From Ephydatia muelleri (taxonomy: Eukaryota; Porifera; Demospongiae; Spongillida; Spongillidae), in contig JABACO010000002.1 in the NCBI GenBank assembly GCA_013339895.1, forward strand, positions 17,330,171 to 17,394,170: a DNA stretch of 64,000 bases, read 5' to 3'. The translations under genes and the position numbers were made by a program. The first letter of the stretch is position 1. Each line of letters starts with the position of its first letter. The notes below the pieces were generated by a model. The model saw only the letters and a program-made list of their open reading frames with translations. It ran no database searches and was not told where the DNA came from. Positions 44,882 to 56,647 of the stretch are shown one piece after another.

Positions 44882-46333
44882 ATTATACAAAGCCCTCGGT
44901 TTCTCTGTACACACCTTCTGATTTTCTTGATGTTACACTGTTTGACCTAAAAACTCGTGCTGTAAAGTGCTGTGCTAGACAATGTACATGTGACTTGAAC
45001 GATCACTCACTAAGTGCACTAACTTGATAATGCTTAATTGCATATAATAATGATTCTAGGGAACAAACAATTGCAACCAAGTAAAAGGAAGCTCGTAGCA
45101 TTGAGCAAATTTAGGTCATATGATTCAAGTCTTGCATATATCTTGTCTTTAGAGAGCACCCCACACACTTGCAAGTGTCAAGTGTCCTCCATTGAGTTTC
45201 TGTCATATTGGTTAGTGTGTCTATTATTGGCTGAGTGATATATGCATATCAGGTATACATTGTTGGTGATATGAAATACATTTCTAAGGCCATTAGTGAA
45301 GGCATTGAGGCATTGCCCTGAGTTAGAGATGGGTGGAGAAACTTTAGTAGTACTTTGTACTGTTCATAGCCTTTAGCTGAGCATTTGTAGTCCATTTCAT
45401 GGATTAGCAACAAAATTATTCTACAAAGCCACCTGATTTCTGCGTCATGCGTTTATTGTTCATGTTCATTCAATTTTTACTTTGGTTGGGAGGAAAATTA
45501 CATGTACTTTGTGATGTGTGTGCCATGAGTTCATTTCTGTGTGCATGTGTGTGCATGTGTTTGTGAGTGTGTGTAGTGTGCATGTAGTGTATGTCTATGC
45601 GTGTGTATGTGTGTGTATGTGTGCGTGTGTGTATGTGTGTGTATATATGTGTTTGTGTATGGTATGGAGAGACATGCACATAAGGCACACTTTCTGATGC
45701 ACACAGATGTTACAAAGAGAGACATACACGTGCTGAGAGTCTTTTGTATGACAGTACTGTTTTTAGACGTCCATGGACACTATTCTAGTTCTTAATTCAT
45801 TGATTGCCAAGTGCGATCATGAATGCACCATACATGAGGTATTGCATGCAAAAATGTGTTGATCAGTCACAACTCAACGATGCATGCATATGCTTCCTGC
45901 ACTTGTAACCTTAGTAATTATGTTTTCTCTCACACTTGGCTCAAGAAACCCATTATTCAGATGACCTCATTTCACAAATGCATCACTTCAATACTCCAAA
46001 AACAAGAATGTGTAGCCCATGCAGATCTGTGTAGTGTCCCCTTTTGCCAGACAGTTTGTATAATGGGTGTTGCAACAAAAGGTGCCAGCATAATGGACAC
46101 ACAAAAGGTGCTGTACACCGGGACAATTATATGTGTATGAATATGGGATATGAAATCATGCATATTCAACTGGTGGGTATGTTGCTTTTAACAGGGAACA
46201 AAATAAACTGTTGTTCACGTGATTGAAAAGTAACAACAGAGATGCTGATTGAAGTATAAGCGTGTTGAAAGATTTACATGTAAGTATCATTTCTTGTGCT
46301 TCAATACATGCTTGTTGCAATGGAATACATCAA
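44882..46333 (+). repeat. 3' flank of POT-D, duplicated after POT-F
   Basis: It matches 62273-63731 almost base for base. The first 450 bp is also related to the flank after POT-C/E. It includes a TG-rich microsatellite at 45538-45660. Small frames occur at the same places in both copies (for example 45856-46140), but none looks like a protein family that I know. Confidence 0.85.
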
Positions 46334-46552
46334 CTCTTTAGCGGGCAAAGCCAATTATTACGGTAAACATGTTGTGCAAAATAAAAGTGTTGCGTGTTGC
46401 AGGAAAACATAGTTAGCAAACAACTTGCATTATATGACCAGGAAACAACTGATCAATATGTTGTTGACTGCAAAGTGTTAACTGTTTACATAAACAGAGT
46501 GGCTTTAGTATAGCACCTGTGGCGCAATATTGCTCTGTTGCCCGTGAAAGAG
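46334..46552. mobile_element. 219-bp MITE at a TTAA site
   Basis: The ends are inverted repeats: CTCTTTAGCGGGCAA at the left and TTGCCCGTGAAAGAG at the right. The right flank is TTAA (46553-46556), the left flank TCAA (46330-46333). The paralogous block at about 63730 has a single TTAA and no insert (AATACATTAATGTC). This is a direct empty-site comparison. TTAA duplication points to a piggyBac-like mobilising transposase. Non-coding. Confidence 0.9.
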
Positions 46553-47172
46553 TTAATGTCTAATGTACCGGGCGTCCTCCCGGGGGTACAATTATTGTAC
46601 AGATGATAAATTTATTCACGTTCTGCCAGTTGAACATCCCTTTTATATTCGACGGTACGTTGGTCAGGTCCTTTGGAGTTTGGCCCGAAATCTCCTAGCT
46701 ATAATGCTTTTTCTTCGTTCGAATTCCGTGTCAGGCTCGTCAAAGTGATGCTATTCGATTGCGATACGCGTGGTTACTTTAACATTGGTAACGCGACCTA
46801 GCGGGGCTGAAATAACACGTTTAGGATGTTTGAACCAAAATATGATGTTTTATAGACCACTCATTGAAGGCACTAGCTCCCAATCCATGACTTGTCTACT
46901 GGCCCGGTGAATCGGCTTATAATACTGTACGTTAGTTTAAAAAGTAACCACGCGTATCGCAATCGAATAGCTTTACTGTGACGCGCTGGCTCGGAACGAA
47001 GAAAAAGTATTATAGCTTGGTAATTTCGGGACAAACTCCAATAGACCTGAACAACGTCCATGCACCGTCAAATATAAAAGGGATGTTAAACTGGCAGAAC
47101 GAGAATAAATTTATTATCTGTACACCGCGGTAGACAATTGTACCCCCTGGAGGACGCCCGGTACATTAGACA
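46553..47172. mobile_element. Foldback element, arms about 230 bp
   Basis: The left arm (TAATGTCTAATGTACCGGGC, GATAAATTTATTCACGTTCT, ATCCCTTTTATATTC, CGATTGCGATACGCGTGG) is mirrored by a right arm from about 46935 to 47172, ending GCCCGGTACATTAGACAT. The arms have diverged by about 10-15% (inspection only), with a roughly 140-bp spacer. Non-coding. The left arm of the paralogous copy starts at 63732. Confidence 0.85.
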
Positions 47173-47360
47173 TAAAGGATTCAAATAGCAATATTTCGAT
47201 TCTTGTACTTCGAAACATGCTTGCAATGAGAGATTCAAAAAACTATGTATCATGTTAAAATAATGACAAAGTTCCAAATGTATCATTGATAAGCTTCCCA
47301 CTGAGGTGCTGATTAAAGTGTGGTGTGCCTAAAGGTTCTATGAACATCCCCACACCACCA
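47173..47360. other. Short gap
   Basis: AT-rich, nothing recognised. The piece near 47199 (CTTGTACTTCGAAACATGC) loosely resembles 46297 (CTTGTGCTTCAATACATGC) on the other side of the foldback. Confidence 0.35.
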
Positions 47361-47512
47361 GACCTCCACACATATCCATGCATATCCACCATCTCGACAC
47401 ATCCCCACACCACCTCCACACATATCCATGCATCTCCACCATCTCGACACATCCCCACACCACCTCCACACATATCCATGCATCTCCACCATCTCCACAC
47501 ATCCCCACACTT
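47361..47512. repeat. 50-bp tandem repeat, 3 units
   Basis: Units read CCTCCACACATATCCATGCA, then TCTCCACCATCTCGACACAT, then CCCCACACCA. Open frames on both strands across it are shadows. Confidence 0.9.
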
Positions 47513-47639
47513 TTAACACATTTCCGCACTCTCAACACATTTAATCCCCTGTGTGAACCAGTTTCAACACGTGTGACACTGATGGTGCTGTGATTAGGCA
47601 CCTTCACTTTGTTTTGTGATGGTTATAGTGACAAGGAAA

Positions 47640-48240
47640 GGTTTGTACACATGTAACTTGAGCTGTATGATGTTGTATTGTATGTGTTAGCAGCTGTGAT
47701 AAAGGTCTCCATGACCTTTACTACTCCAAACTATAGTCCAAATGTTTCTTAATTCAGCACCCTTGTAAGGAGTATATGCGTACAAGACCATATACATCAC
47801 AGCAACGGCAAGAATTGGTAGGGGTTAACACATATTCCTACTACACTTTAACACCCATACATTATGTCTTTGAAGCCATCAGGTATTGTGACCAGTTCAT
47901 ATCATGAAAGTGAATATTTCTGGACTTGGGAGTTGAGTCGGCAACACTTGAGCTAGTGGGCATGGCCCAACTTCAGCGGAACAGGCTAAACTAGATGATG
48001 AACTCCAATCAAAGCCCACCTTACGTCAACACACCGCGATACACTTATGGAACTTAGGGTTGGGCAATGCTTAACTACACTTGAACAACATTGGCACATG
48101 GATCCATGGCATTGTACACCTCAGCAGCCTTCTGGAGGGGAAGGTGCAGCACTTCGAAGCAGTCCCAGTGTACAGCAATAGTTGAACGATTCAGGCCTAA
48201 TTATACACTTAAGGTGCTTGTGTACGAACCTACATCTCAG
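47640..48240 (-). repeat. Interspersed repeat, inverted relative to 1926-2560
   Basis: The stretch 47640-48175 is the reverse complement of the repeat at about 1926-2530 (for example GAACTCCAATCAAAGCCCA, ATTATGTCTTTGAAGCCATC). By contrast 48175-48240 (GTTGAACGATTCAGGCCT, AAGGTGCTTGTGTAC) has the same orientation as 2562-2620. Both copies are followed by the 24-bp minisatellite. Confidence 0.7.
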
Positions 48241-48244
48241 CACA

Positions 48245-48498
48245 TAAGCTAGATAATGGTCCATAGTCTGAACTAGATGATGGTCCATAGACTGAACTAG
48301 ATGATGGTCCATAGTCTGAACTGGAAGGTGGTCCATAGACTGAACAAGATGATGGTCCATAGACTGAACTAGATGATGGTCCATAGACTGAACTAGATGA
48401 TGGTCCATAGACTGAACTAGATGATGGTCCATAGACTGAACTAGATGATGGTCCATACACTGAACTATAGATGATGGTCCATAGACTGAACTTGTATA
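48245..48498. repeat. 24-bp minisatellite, about 10 units
   Basis: Same unit as the array at 2.6-5.8 kb, in the same orientation and next to the same 60-bp leader sequence. Minus-strand HHLVQS frames are shadows. Confidence 0.95.
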
Positions 48499-48501
48499 AT
48501 A

Positions 48502-48578
48502 TGCATTTACGCAAACACCAGTATACATGAAACTGAGTATCATGTATACTGTTTTGTACGGTGTTTGCGTAAATGCAG
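48502..48578. repeat. Hairpin with 18-bp outer stem
   Basis: TGCATTTACGCAAACACC and its complement GGTGTTTGCGTAAATGCA enclose a second stem (GTATACATGA/TCATGTATAC). It marks the right end of the minisatellite segment and may be a small mobile element. Confidence 0.85.
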
Positions 48579-48876
48579 ATTTGCTTATACATGATCATGT
48601 TGCTAGCACTTTGGAACACGCTGAGAGTCAGTAATATTTAATGCCATCAAGGTTGGTGTGCCCACAATGTGACATTGAGAAAAGTATACCAACCGAGCAC
48701 AGGTTAGTAACACATGCTAATCACTTGCTGTACATCACATGTCCATCAATGATGATGGAAGGTATTCAGCAGACTCAACACACTGACCTGCAGGTACACC
48801 TAACACGATGCAGGGAGTGTACCACTACATGTTCATGATCAAGCACACATGTGCTACACGTATGAATACAATGTAA
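48579..48876. other. Gap before second duplicated block
   Basis: A small plus frame (48641-48838) has CPQC and CREC pairs but no recognisable fold. Not called as a gene. Confidence 0.35.
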
Positions 48877-49588
48877 ATGTGCAAGTCTTTCAGGTAAACT
48901 GCACCATCTATAGTCGCGCGAGACCTCAAAGAAAGGGATTTGCTGAAAGCCTACTCTTAAAATTAGCTTAAGGCTACACCACATTGGCTTGGGGAATGTA
49001 ATTTCAATGTCATTAGTAGTGCACACTGACACTTTGCCTAACTCCCAATGAATATGCCATATTATCCGTATAATCGAGCCGATACTTTTCCGTATAAACG
49101 AGCGGGCACTGTACGAATGAAACCACAACTTGTATCGATTATTGATGAAATATACGCTCCGCTTGTTCGTGCATGGTGATGGCACATGCGTCACCACTGC
49201 AGGTTCGTAAATACGTATTGCCACATGCCTCCCGATCACTACCGTAGTATGCTTTTGTTCCTGAAGTTAACGTCGTCTTACTTTGTAATGGCCCCCCCCA
49301 GAATACGTGCCGCGTGACCCTGCGCGTATTGTTTAATATGTGTCATGTACATGTAGACTATGCGTATAGAGTGGGCATGCTAAGAAATTAAGTACAGTGC
49401 ATGAGTTTGATTTCATTTTGCAGTTTCTGGTGAGTCATGGTACGCTTTGAAACATTGGGTAGCTATAATGAGGCGGCACTTCAGAATTGTAGAGTGATAC
49501 CGTAAATTATCTAATTGTACACCCAGTTTCCAGCCGCATACAACCGTTAACCACATACTGCACATTTGGTTGCGGGTGTGTCGCGCAT
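48877..49588 (+). repeat. Upstream part of second duplicated block (POT-E)
   Basis: Matches 33803-34526. The conserved POT upstream unit (GAGGCGGCACTTCAGAATT, GAGTGATACCGTAAATT) is present, while the GAAACGGCC part is missing. Confidence 0.85.
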
Positions 49589-51209
49589 ATGGCCCATTTA
49601 TGTCGTCGAAATTTCAAGTCTTGGAAGGCTTGCTTGATTCTGGTGTGTAACGTGGTTCTAAATGGAGCCACCTGTCTTACAGCAGCGGCCCTTTTGTCAA
49701 AACTTACCAGCGACAGTTCGGGTAACAATGGTGTGGTGCACGTGCTCGCAAGCAACACGAATATTCTACGGAACAGCACAGCAGTTCTGTACATCATAGT
49801 GGGGATTCTTGCTGACATACGGCTTGGTCGATACAAGGTGGTCGCTTACAGCATCTTCATCAGCTTCGCGCTACTGCTGGCATCTTCGGCAGCCAGTCTG
49901 ATTTCTAATTTGAGCGAAGCGGCAGGACTAGTACAACATTGGCTGCCGTGGATAGCAATATGTGCATACATCGCACATTTTATTGCTTTGATGTCTTTCC
50001 AAGGAACGATCTTGCAATTTGGATTAGACCAACTTTCAGAGGCATCGTCCGACGAATTAAGCTCCTTCATACACTGGTATGTATGGACCATGGCAATAGC
50101 AGAATTACCCTTAAACTACATTCCGACAAATACGGAAACGTGTATTGTGTTATTGACCATTTCCATGGTGATCAGTGCTGGGATGCTCATACTGTGCGTG
50201 GCACTGTGCAGAGGCGCACGTGGCTGTAATATCCAGTTCATACGTGAGCCCCCAAGCCGCAGTCCTTACACTAGTGTCTTCAAGGTACTGCAGTTTGCAA
50301 AGAACCACAAGACTCCATTGCATAGAAGTGCCCTTACTTACTGGGAAGATGGTCCCCCATCAAGACTGGATATGGGCAAGGACAAATATGGAGGACCATT
50401 CACCAATGAACAAGTGGAAGATGTGAAAACTTTCTTCAGACTACTCTATTCTCTAGCATGTATACTGTTTATGTACTTTGTATTGTCCATATCCTTTAGC
50501 CGAGCATTTGTGCTTCATTTTGGGAGGGAACAGCAAAGCAGCTACACTCTACAACCCAAAGACCCCATCCATCTGATCACAGCTCACGTCTTTTACAGTC
50601 CGATCTTTGCCACTGCACTCCTCATCCCCCTTCACGAGCTTGTTCTTCATCCACTACTTGGAAATCGATATCTTCCTAACATGATGACCAAAATGAAGAT
50701 AGCTGGAATCTTGATTTCAGCAAGCCTAGCAATCAACCTTATCATTGACGGCGTGGGTCACTACAGGCAAAACGTCCAATGTATGTTTGCAGTATGCCAG
50801 TGCCACACCCCTCCCTGACCAGTTACAAGCCATAGATATTTCACCTTTCATTCTTATTGTGCCTGGTCTTATGGTGGATCTAGCTGTCCCTCTGCTGTAT
50901 ATATCGTTTTTGGAGTTTACAGTTGCACAAGCACCATACCCGATGAGGGGAATGATCATTGGATTTGTCTATTTTTTTGTTGGACTATTTACAATATTAG
51001 GAGCTGGCTATCAATGGATATTCATGTCCCAGGCTTCATTGTCATCGTACAGCTGCTGCTCCATGTACTACACCATTGGAGCCACCGTTTCCCTCCTCGT
51101 TACTGTACTCACATTCTGGACAACTCACAAATACAAGTATCGGGAAAGGAGTGAAGTTATTGATGAATATCAGTTTATTGAAAATTATTACTGCGCCCGC
51201 TCCAACTGA
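49589..51209 (+). pseudogene. POT-E: POT/PTR-like transporter, 2-bp deletion
   Basis: The ATG at 49589 gives MAHLCRRNFKSWKACLIL and an open frame of 409 codons, including GILADIRLGRYK and the GKDKYGGPF loop. At about 50793 it reads GTTTGCAGTATGCC where POT-B has GTTTGCAGCTTATGCC, a loss of CT. The frame then ends at TGA 50816-50818. The last 140 codons (QLQAIDISPF to NYYCARSN) are open in another frame. A truncated protein would lose TM10-TM12 and the EFTVAQAPYPMRG motif. TM1 reads NVVLN in place of ExxER. Confidence 0.88.
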
Positions 51210-53270
51210 ATTATACAAACCCCTCGGTTTCTCTGTACACACCTTCTGATTTTCTTGATGATACACTGTTTGACCTACAAACACATATTGTAAAGTGATG
51301 TTATACCTAATAACTCGTGCTGTAAAGTGCTGTGCTAGACAATGTACATGTGACTTGAATGATCACTCACTGAGTACACTAACTTGATAATGCTTAATTG
51401 CATATAATAATGATTCTAGGGAACAAAACAATTGCAACCGAGTAAAAGGAAGCTTGTAGCATTGAGCAAATTTAGATTGATTTGGGCCATGCTATTCAAG
51501 TCTTGCATGTATCTTGTCTCTAGGGAGCACCCCACACACTTGCAAGTGTCGAGTGCCCTCCATTGAGTTTCTGTCATATTGGTTAGTGTGTCTATTATTG
51601 GCTGAGTGATATATCCATATCAGGTATACATTGTTGGTGATATGAAATACATTTCTAAGGCCATTAGTGAAGGCATTGAGGCATTGCCCTGAGTTAGAGA
51701 TGGGTGGAGAAACTTTAGTAGTACTTTGTACTGCTCATAGCACCACACAATTGAAAGTGTCAAGTGCCCTCCATTGAGTTTCTGTCATATTGGTTGGTGT
51801 GTCTGTTATTGACTGGTGATATATGCATATCAGGTATACATTGTTGGTGTTATGAAATACATTTCTAAGGCCATTAGTGAAGGCATTGAGACATTGCCCT
51901 GAGTATGAGGTATTAGCCTGCATGCACTTGCTCATACAAAACTGACCTGGGTAATATCCAAACACATGAACGTCTTCAATTCTACACACTCATGCATTAA
52001 ATTCATAACTAAGCAAATTGATGCCAGTTCAGCAAGTATCTCCACCATAGCATGCCATGTGTTCAGTTTGCATGTTTACCATCCAAATAACTCTGTTTCT
52101 ATCAGCTCCGAGGGAATACGTCCCACCTTATAAGCTATGTCCAATACAGCCTCTTGACTGCACTTGTTCAACAGCAAGGTAACAGCTTTGAGGACATCAT
52201 GCCTAGATGCTTCATCCAACAAAGCAAGACACTTTTTCTTTTACTGTGCAAGATACAAATGGGAAGTATTGGATTTGCATAAAAGTATGAGTATGTGATT
52301 TCTGTTTTAATAACAGAAGTGTTAATTGTATGTCAGTTTTTATATAAATTGCTTGCCATTTTGCATGTTAAAATTGATAATTATTGTTAAATATGTTAAC
52401 TGGTGTCCAGGAGGGGTTATACATGATACCTGACTTAAAGTTAGATTTGTCGCCTACACTTAGCTACTCTACATGTGGTCACACTTCTCTGCACTGGTGG
52501 CCTAGTGCGCATCGTTCCACATACCCCTAGTGTTCATTCGTATGTGCTCCCCGTCATTCCTATGTGCCCCCCGGGCCCTAGTGCCCATCAGTCTTTCATT
52601 GTACAGACGTCTGTGGATGTGATATGGCTAGAGAAATGGAGCAGTATCCAGTTTTACCAAAATAAAGAGTTCAGGTACTGTATCTGTAATTATTTTTTTA
52701 AGTTGAACTAGCAGAGAAATATTCCATGTGTTACAGTGGAGAAATGACACAAGGTTTCATACACCATGGCAACTTCTCCTGTTGGAAGTGTGTTTTTAAA
52801 AGACATTGTGCAGTCATCAATTGCTGGTGCCAAATGCACAAATTGCAAATGTTGATTTTTTCGCCTTACCTCTCTGAGGCTGAGATGAAGTCTGGCATGC
52901 CTTGTCAATTGTACATAATCTTGGAAATGTGATTGAGTGCGTTCTCATTTTATAATTTTGTCATGCAAAATAGATTCTCAAAAAGATGTATTACGATGTG
53001 TTTGAACCTCAGAAGATTGAAAATTTGTACAGAGATGTGTGTCACCGATTTGCAAGGGCTACAGCGTGATGTGGAGAGAAAAAAAACCCAAAAATTCACC
53101 TGATACTGCACCTTCCTGAGAGCATGTTGAGGTTTGGGCCTGCATCTTCATTCAACACAGAAAGGTAAGTTCCACAATGTGCATGAGGCAACAATATTGT
53201 ATGGAACATATTGTGTTTCAGGTGTGAGAGCTACAATTCTGTAATACGGTCACGCAATGTATGTAGCAAT
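51210..53270 (+). repeat. 3' flank of POT-E, shared with POT-A and POT-C flanks
   Basis: It follows POT-C's flank up to about 52850 and POT-A's flank to the MITE. No gene is supported. Confidence 0.85.
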
Positions 53271-53450
53271 CACTGCGCCACAGCATTTAGTATGCAGAGC
53301 TGTGCAGAGTCTGCATATCAACCATATGCAGACGGGTATCGTTGAAGTGTTCATATGCAGACGTATATGAACACTTCAATGATACCCGTCTGCATATGGT
53401 TGATATGCAGACTCTGCACAGCTCTGCATACTAAATGCTGCGGCGCAGTG
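53271..53450. mobile_element. 180-bp foldback MITE (copy 2)
   Basis: Same sequence, length and flanks (AAT) as 20260-20439, so it was copied together with the surrounding block. Confidence 0.9.
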
Positions 53451-53460
53451 AATTGACAGG

Positions 53461-54793
53461 CCCCTAGCAAGGATATTGCAGAAAAGTGATGTTGTGAAGT
53501 GGTGCTCTAACTGTATTGCTTGTAACTCCAGAAAGTCTCCTCCAAGAAATAAAGCACCTCTTGAAGTCAGCCATGCAAGTCGACCTTTGGAGAGGATAGC
53601 GATGGATATAATGGGTCCCCTACCTGAAACACCTCGAGGTAATCGCTATGTACTTGTGGTTGGTGACTATTTCACAAAATGGAAAGAGGCATATCCATTA
53701 ACAGATATAGAGGCATTGTCTATAGCTAAGGTGTTGGTTAATGAATTTATCTGCCGGTTGGTGTGCCTGATTCAATTCATACAGATCAAGGAAAGAATTT
53801 TGAAGCAAAAGTGATACAAGACTTCTTGGAGTCACAAAGACAAGAACAACACCCTATCATCCGCAGTCCGATGGACTTGTGGAGAGATTTAATAGGACCC
53901 TACTGGAGATGCTCAGCACTACAGTGGCTGATGAACATGACTGGGACCTTTCTCTCCCAACATTACTTCTGGCATATAGAACAAGTGTCCAGGAAACTAC
54001 TGGAACCACACCATTTCAGCTCATGTTTGGGCGCAACCCCCGCCTCCCTGAGGACGTTCTTTATTCATTACCCGTGGCATCACATGATTCAGTTACTCAG
54101 TATACCAAGGTTCTCAAGGGCCATCTTGAAAGATCTTACCAGGCTGTGATTAAGCACGTTCAGCAAAAACAGACCCATCAAAAAGACTTGTATGATCGTG
54201 GTGTGAGAGGTAGTCCCTATGGTGTTGGTGATCTTGTTCTTCTTCACTCCCCTGCAGTACCAAGAGGCAAGTCGAGAAAATTGCACAAACCATGGCAGGG
54301 GCCTTATAGGGCGGTGAAGGCTATTTCACCAAGTGTGTATCGTATTGTGGATTGTGCTCGACCACGATGTAAATGTGTTGTTCATTTTAATCGTCTCAAG
54401 CCAGCACCTCTAGGCAATGTACCACCTGCTGAGAGGGTGGTGAATGAGGAAGAGCATATGGAGCACAGTGGGGACACTGCAGAGGAAAAGGAAGAGGAAG
54501 AACTTGAATTCACTGAGATGGACCAACCTGTCATCACCCCGCAAGATGCAGTAGAGATCAACCACCTACCAATTGCAGTTCTTCCTACACCACCTGTGAT
54601 TGATGCTCCCCACCAACATGCCGTACCACCAAATGCAGCCCTCCCGATACCACCTGAGGCTAATAACCACAGAGATGCAGTGCCAGCCGGACTTCGACGA
54701 TCTTCAAGGAGAACAAAACCACCTGAACGTTATGGGGACCCAATTACTCTTCCAGATGTGTGGACACATCTAATTGAAGAGGATGCAATGTAG
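53461..54793 (+). mobile_element. Ty3/gypsy integrase remnant (copy 2)
   Basis: Nearly identical to 20450-21782, with the same two frame changes near 53761 and 53829 splitting the integrase core. Unlike copy 1, its C-terminal frame (53879-54793, 304 codons) is open through to a natural end (RRSSRRTKPPERYGD, then a short acidic end). The domain order and missing parts are as in copy 1. The few single-base differences between the two copies suggest recent block duplication. Confidence 0.88.
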
Positions 54794-56081
54794 CGTCCCA
54801 GGCTGGCGCCTGAAAACATGTGACTGTCTGATGATGGACTCTGGCCTATATGTTGTGCGCATGTGCATATATGTGTATAAATGCTGTACCTTTTGTACTA
54901 CCATTGTATTTCTTACCTGTCACTACTTGCTGAGTCAGGGGGTCACTACATTATGTATTTAGTATTCTCGTGTGTATGACTCGTATGTCTTATTGTTTGG
55001 CAGGTGGCATTGGAGACTGGATTGTTTATTGGCAGCTTTCACACACATTTTCTTTGATTCATTATTTGGAGCTTGTGCTGAGTGTTACTGAGCCCGTCCT
55101 AAATGAGTGGAGTTGTCCACTGCTAACACTGATGAACGTCATAGCTTCCACACTTGTCAGCTGTGCAGTCTCTGTCGTATACCAGTGTGACAGCCAATGT
55201 GTCTTGGCAGAACAGGAGACAACATCAAGGATTGAACGAGAACCGGTGACACGCATGCAATGCTACGCTCCCTCCAAAAAATTGGAATCCAATTATTGGC
55301 CGTACAGGGGAGTATTTACGCATGCGCAGTGCATTTCTACTTCGTGTGTTGCGCTCGTAAGCAGTTGAAGAGACCTTGTTACTAATTTTCTTTTTGTTGT
55401 TTTTCCTCAAGCTTGTCTGTACTTTCTGGGCTGAGCGTTTGTTGAGAGGTCTGAATTCTACGGTAAGACCGGTTTGGGTGGGGTACATGTCCTTGCTCTA
55501 CGCATTTATTCGTAGATAGGGACTAGATCGTAGATCTCTAGTGGGGGTTGGAAGTGAAATGATAGTCTGTAATGTGCTCAGATGTAAAGGGGCGGGAAAA
55601 CGGTTAGGCGTTAATTTTGTTGTCTCATGTTGGTTATGATGTTAGGACGACAACTGATTTTGTCCCTTTTATATTTCCTGAATAGTGGTTCTTCTGTTCA
55701 GTCTGGAGGTTGCTGGTGCCCTGTCCAGTCTGAAGGTTGCTGGTTCCTCTGTTCCTGTCTGGAGGCTTGTCTGCTGTTCCTTTTTTGTCTGGCCTCTAAG
55801 AGGTTAAAACCATGTAAAATAGACCTGTGATGATGTCTAGAGAGACTGGAGTATGTCTAGGAGGGGAATGAGACTGGTCTATAGTACTAGGCTTGTGTAT
55901 GGGTGTTCAAATGTGGGTTCGGGGAGGGGAGAAGGTTGGTTAGGATTTTGTGCTGTCTCTATATGGGATGTGTATCAAATTATCCACTAGCCTCACCTGA
56001 TCCTCACAGACTACCACCTTTGGTCTTTTTGTATACTTGTAAGCGACTGGCTGCTACCGTTTTACTGATTTACGTCCTTTC
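54794..56081 (+). repeat. Duplicated block segment (shared with 37972-39715)
   Basis: It contains the three-block piece (54953-55140) and then the sequence shared with block C, without the hAT MITE. An internal local repeat around 55690-55760 (CAGTCTGGAGGTTGCTGG-like) is longer than in block C. No gene is supported. Confidence 0.8.
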
Positions 56082-56111
56082 TTAGGGTTAGGGTTAGGGT
56101 TAGGGTTAGGG
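56082..56111 (+). repeat. Interstitial telomeric repeat (TTAGGG)5
   Basis: Five perfect TTAGGG units, followed by TAAAACG. The paralogous position (39711-39721) has only TCTTGGTTCTC between the same flanks (TTACGTCCTTTC and ATTAAATCTACAAGG). The repeat therefore arrived after the duplication. Confidence 0.95.
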
Positions 56112-56647
56112 TAAAACGTCATTAAATCTACAAGGTGAGTTTTCACATTTTTAGTCTCCAGTGTTGCTTACTACGTGGGTTAAGCATGTCTAATGACCAT
56201 AGCTGAACTTAATAAGGTCATTCATGCTTAATTGTACCACCTTAATTTCAAATAGAAGCATATCATGAACACACTAAGTCTAGAGCCGCACACTCAATAT
56301 ACAAGCTATGTTTTTGATTTATAACTCGATTTGTTATTTAAAGGATTTTTGGTGTTTAATCAAAAAATGGTGAGAGTAAATATTTGTGTCAACTAATTGA
56401 AAGTAACTCACTGCATGACTTGTACAGCTGCTACACAAGCAAAAGGTTTGTCATAGAAGTGCTACTCATTGAGGTATAATCATTGCTGAATTCTAGTGTC
56501 TTCATCATGGACCTTGTAGTTTCTAATTGCGTAATGAGCAGTGCAAACAATAAGGTGTACATAACGTAAATTACTGTATTGGGCCATAAGGTAAATTGTG
56601 CTTTAAAAAAATAGTTCATATATCCAACCGATCATAATAGGGCTACC
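56112..56647 (+). repeat. Duplicated block segment (shared with 39722-40270)
   Basis: Co-linear with the first block. No gene is supported. Confidence 0.75.

Noticed and set aside
46563..46748. Short frames in the foldback arms
   Set aside because: They appear in both arms and both copies simply because the element is repeated; no protein family is seen.
48641..48838. Small zinc-binding protein (CPQC, CREC)
   Set aside because: Cysteine pairs without the spacing of a known finger; the frame is short and unsupported.
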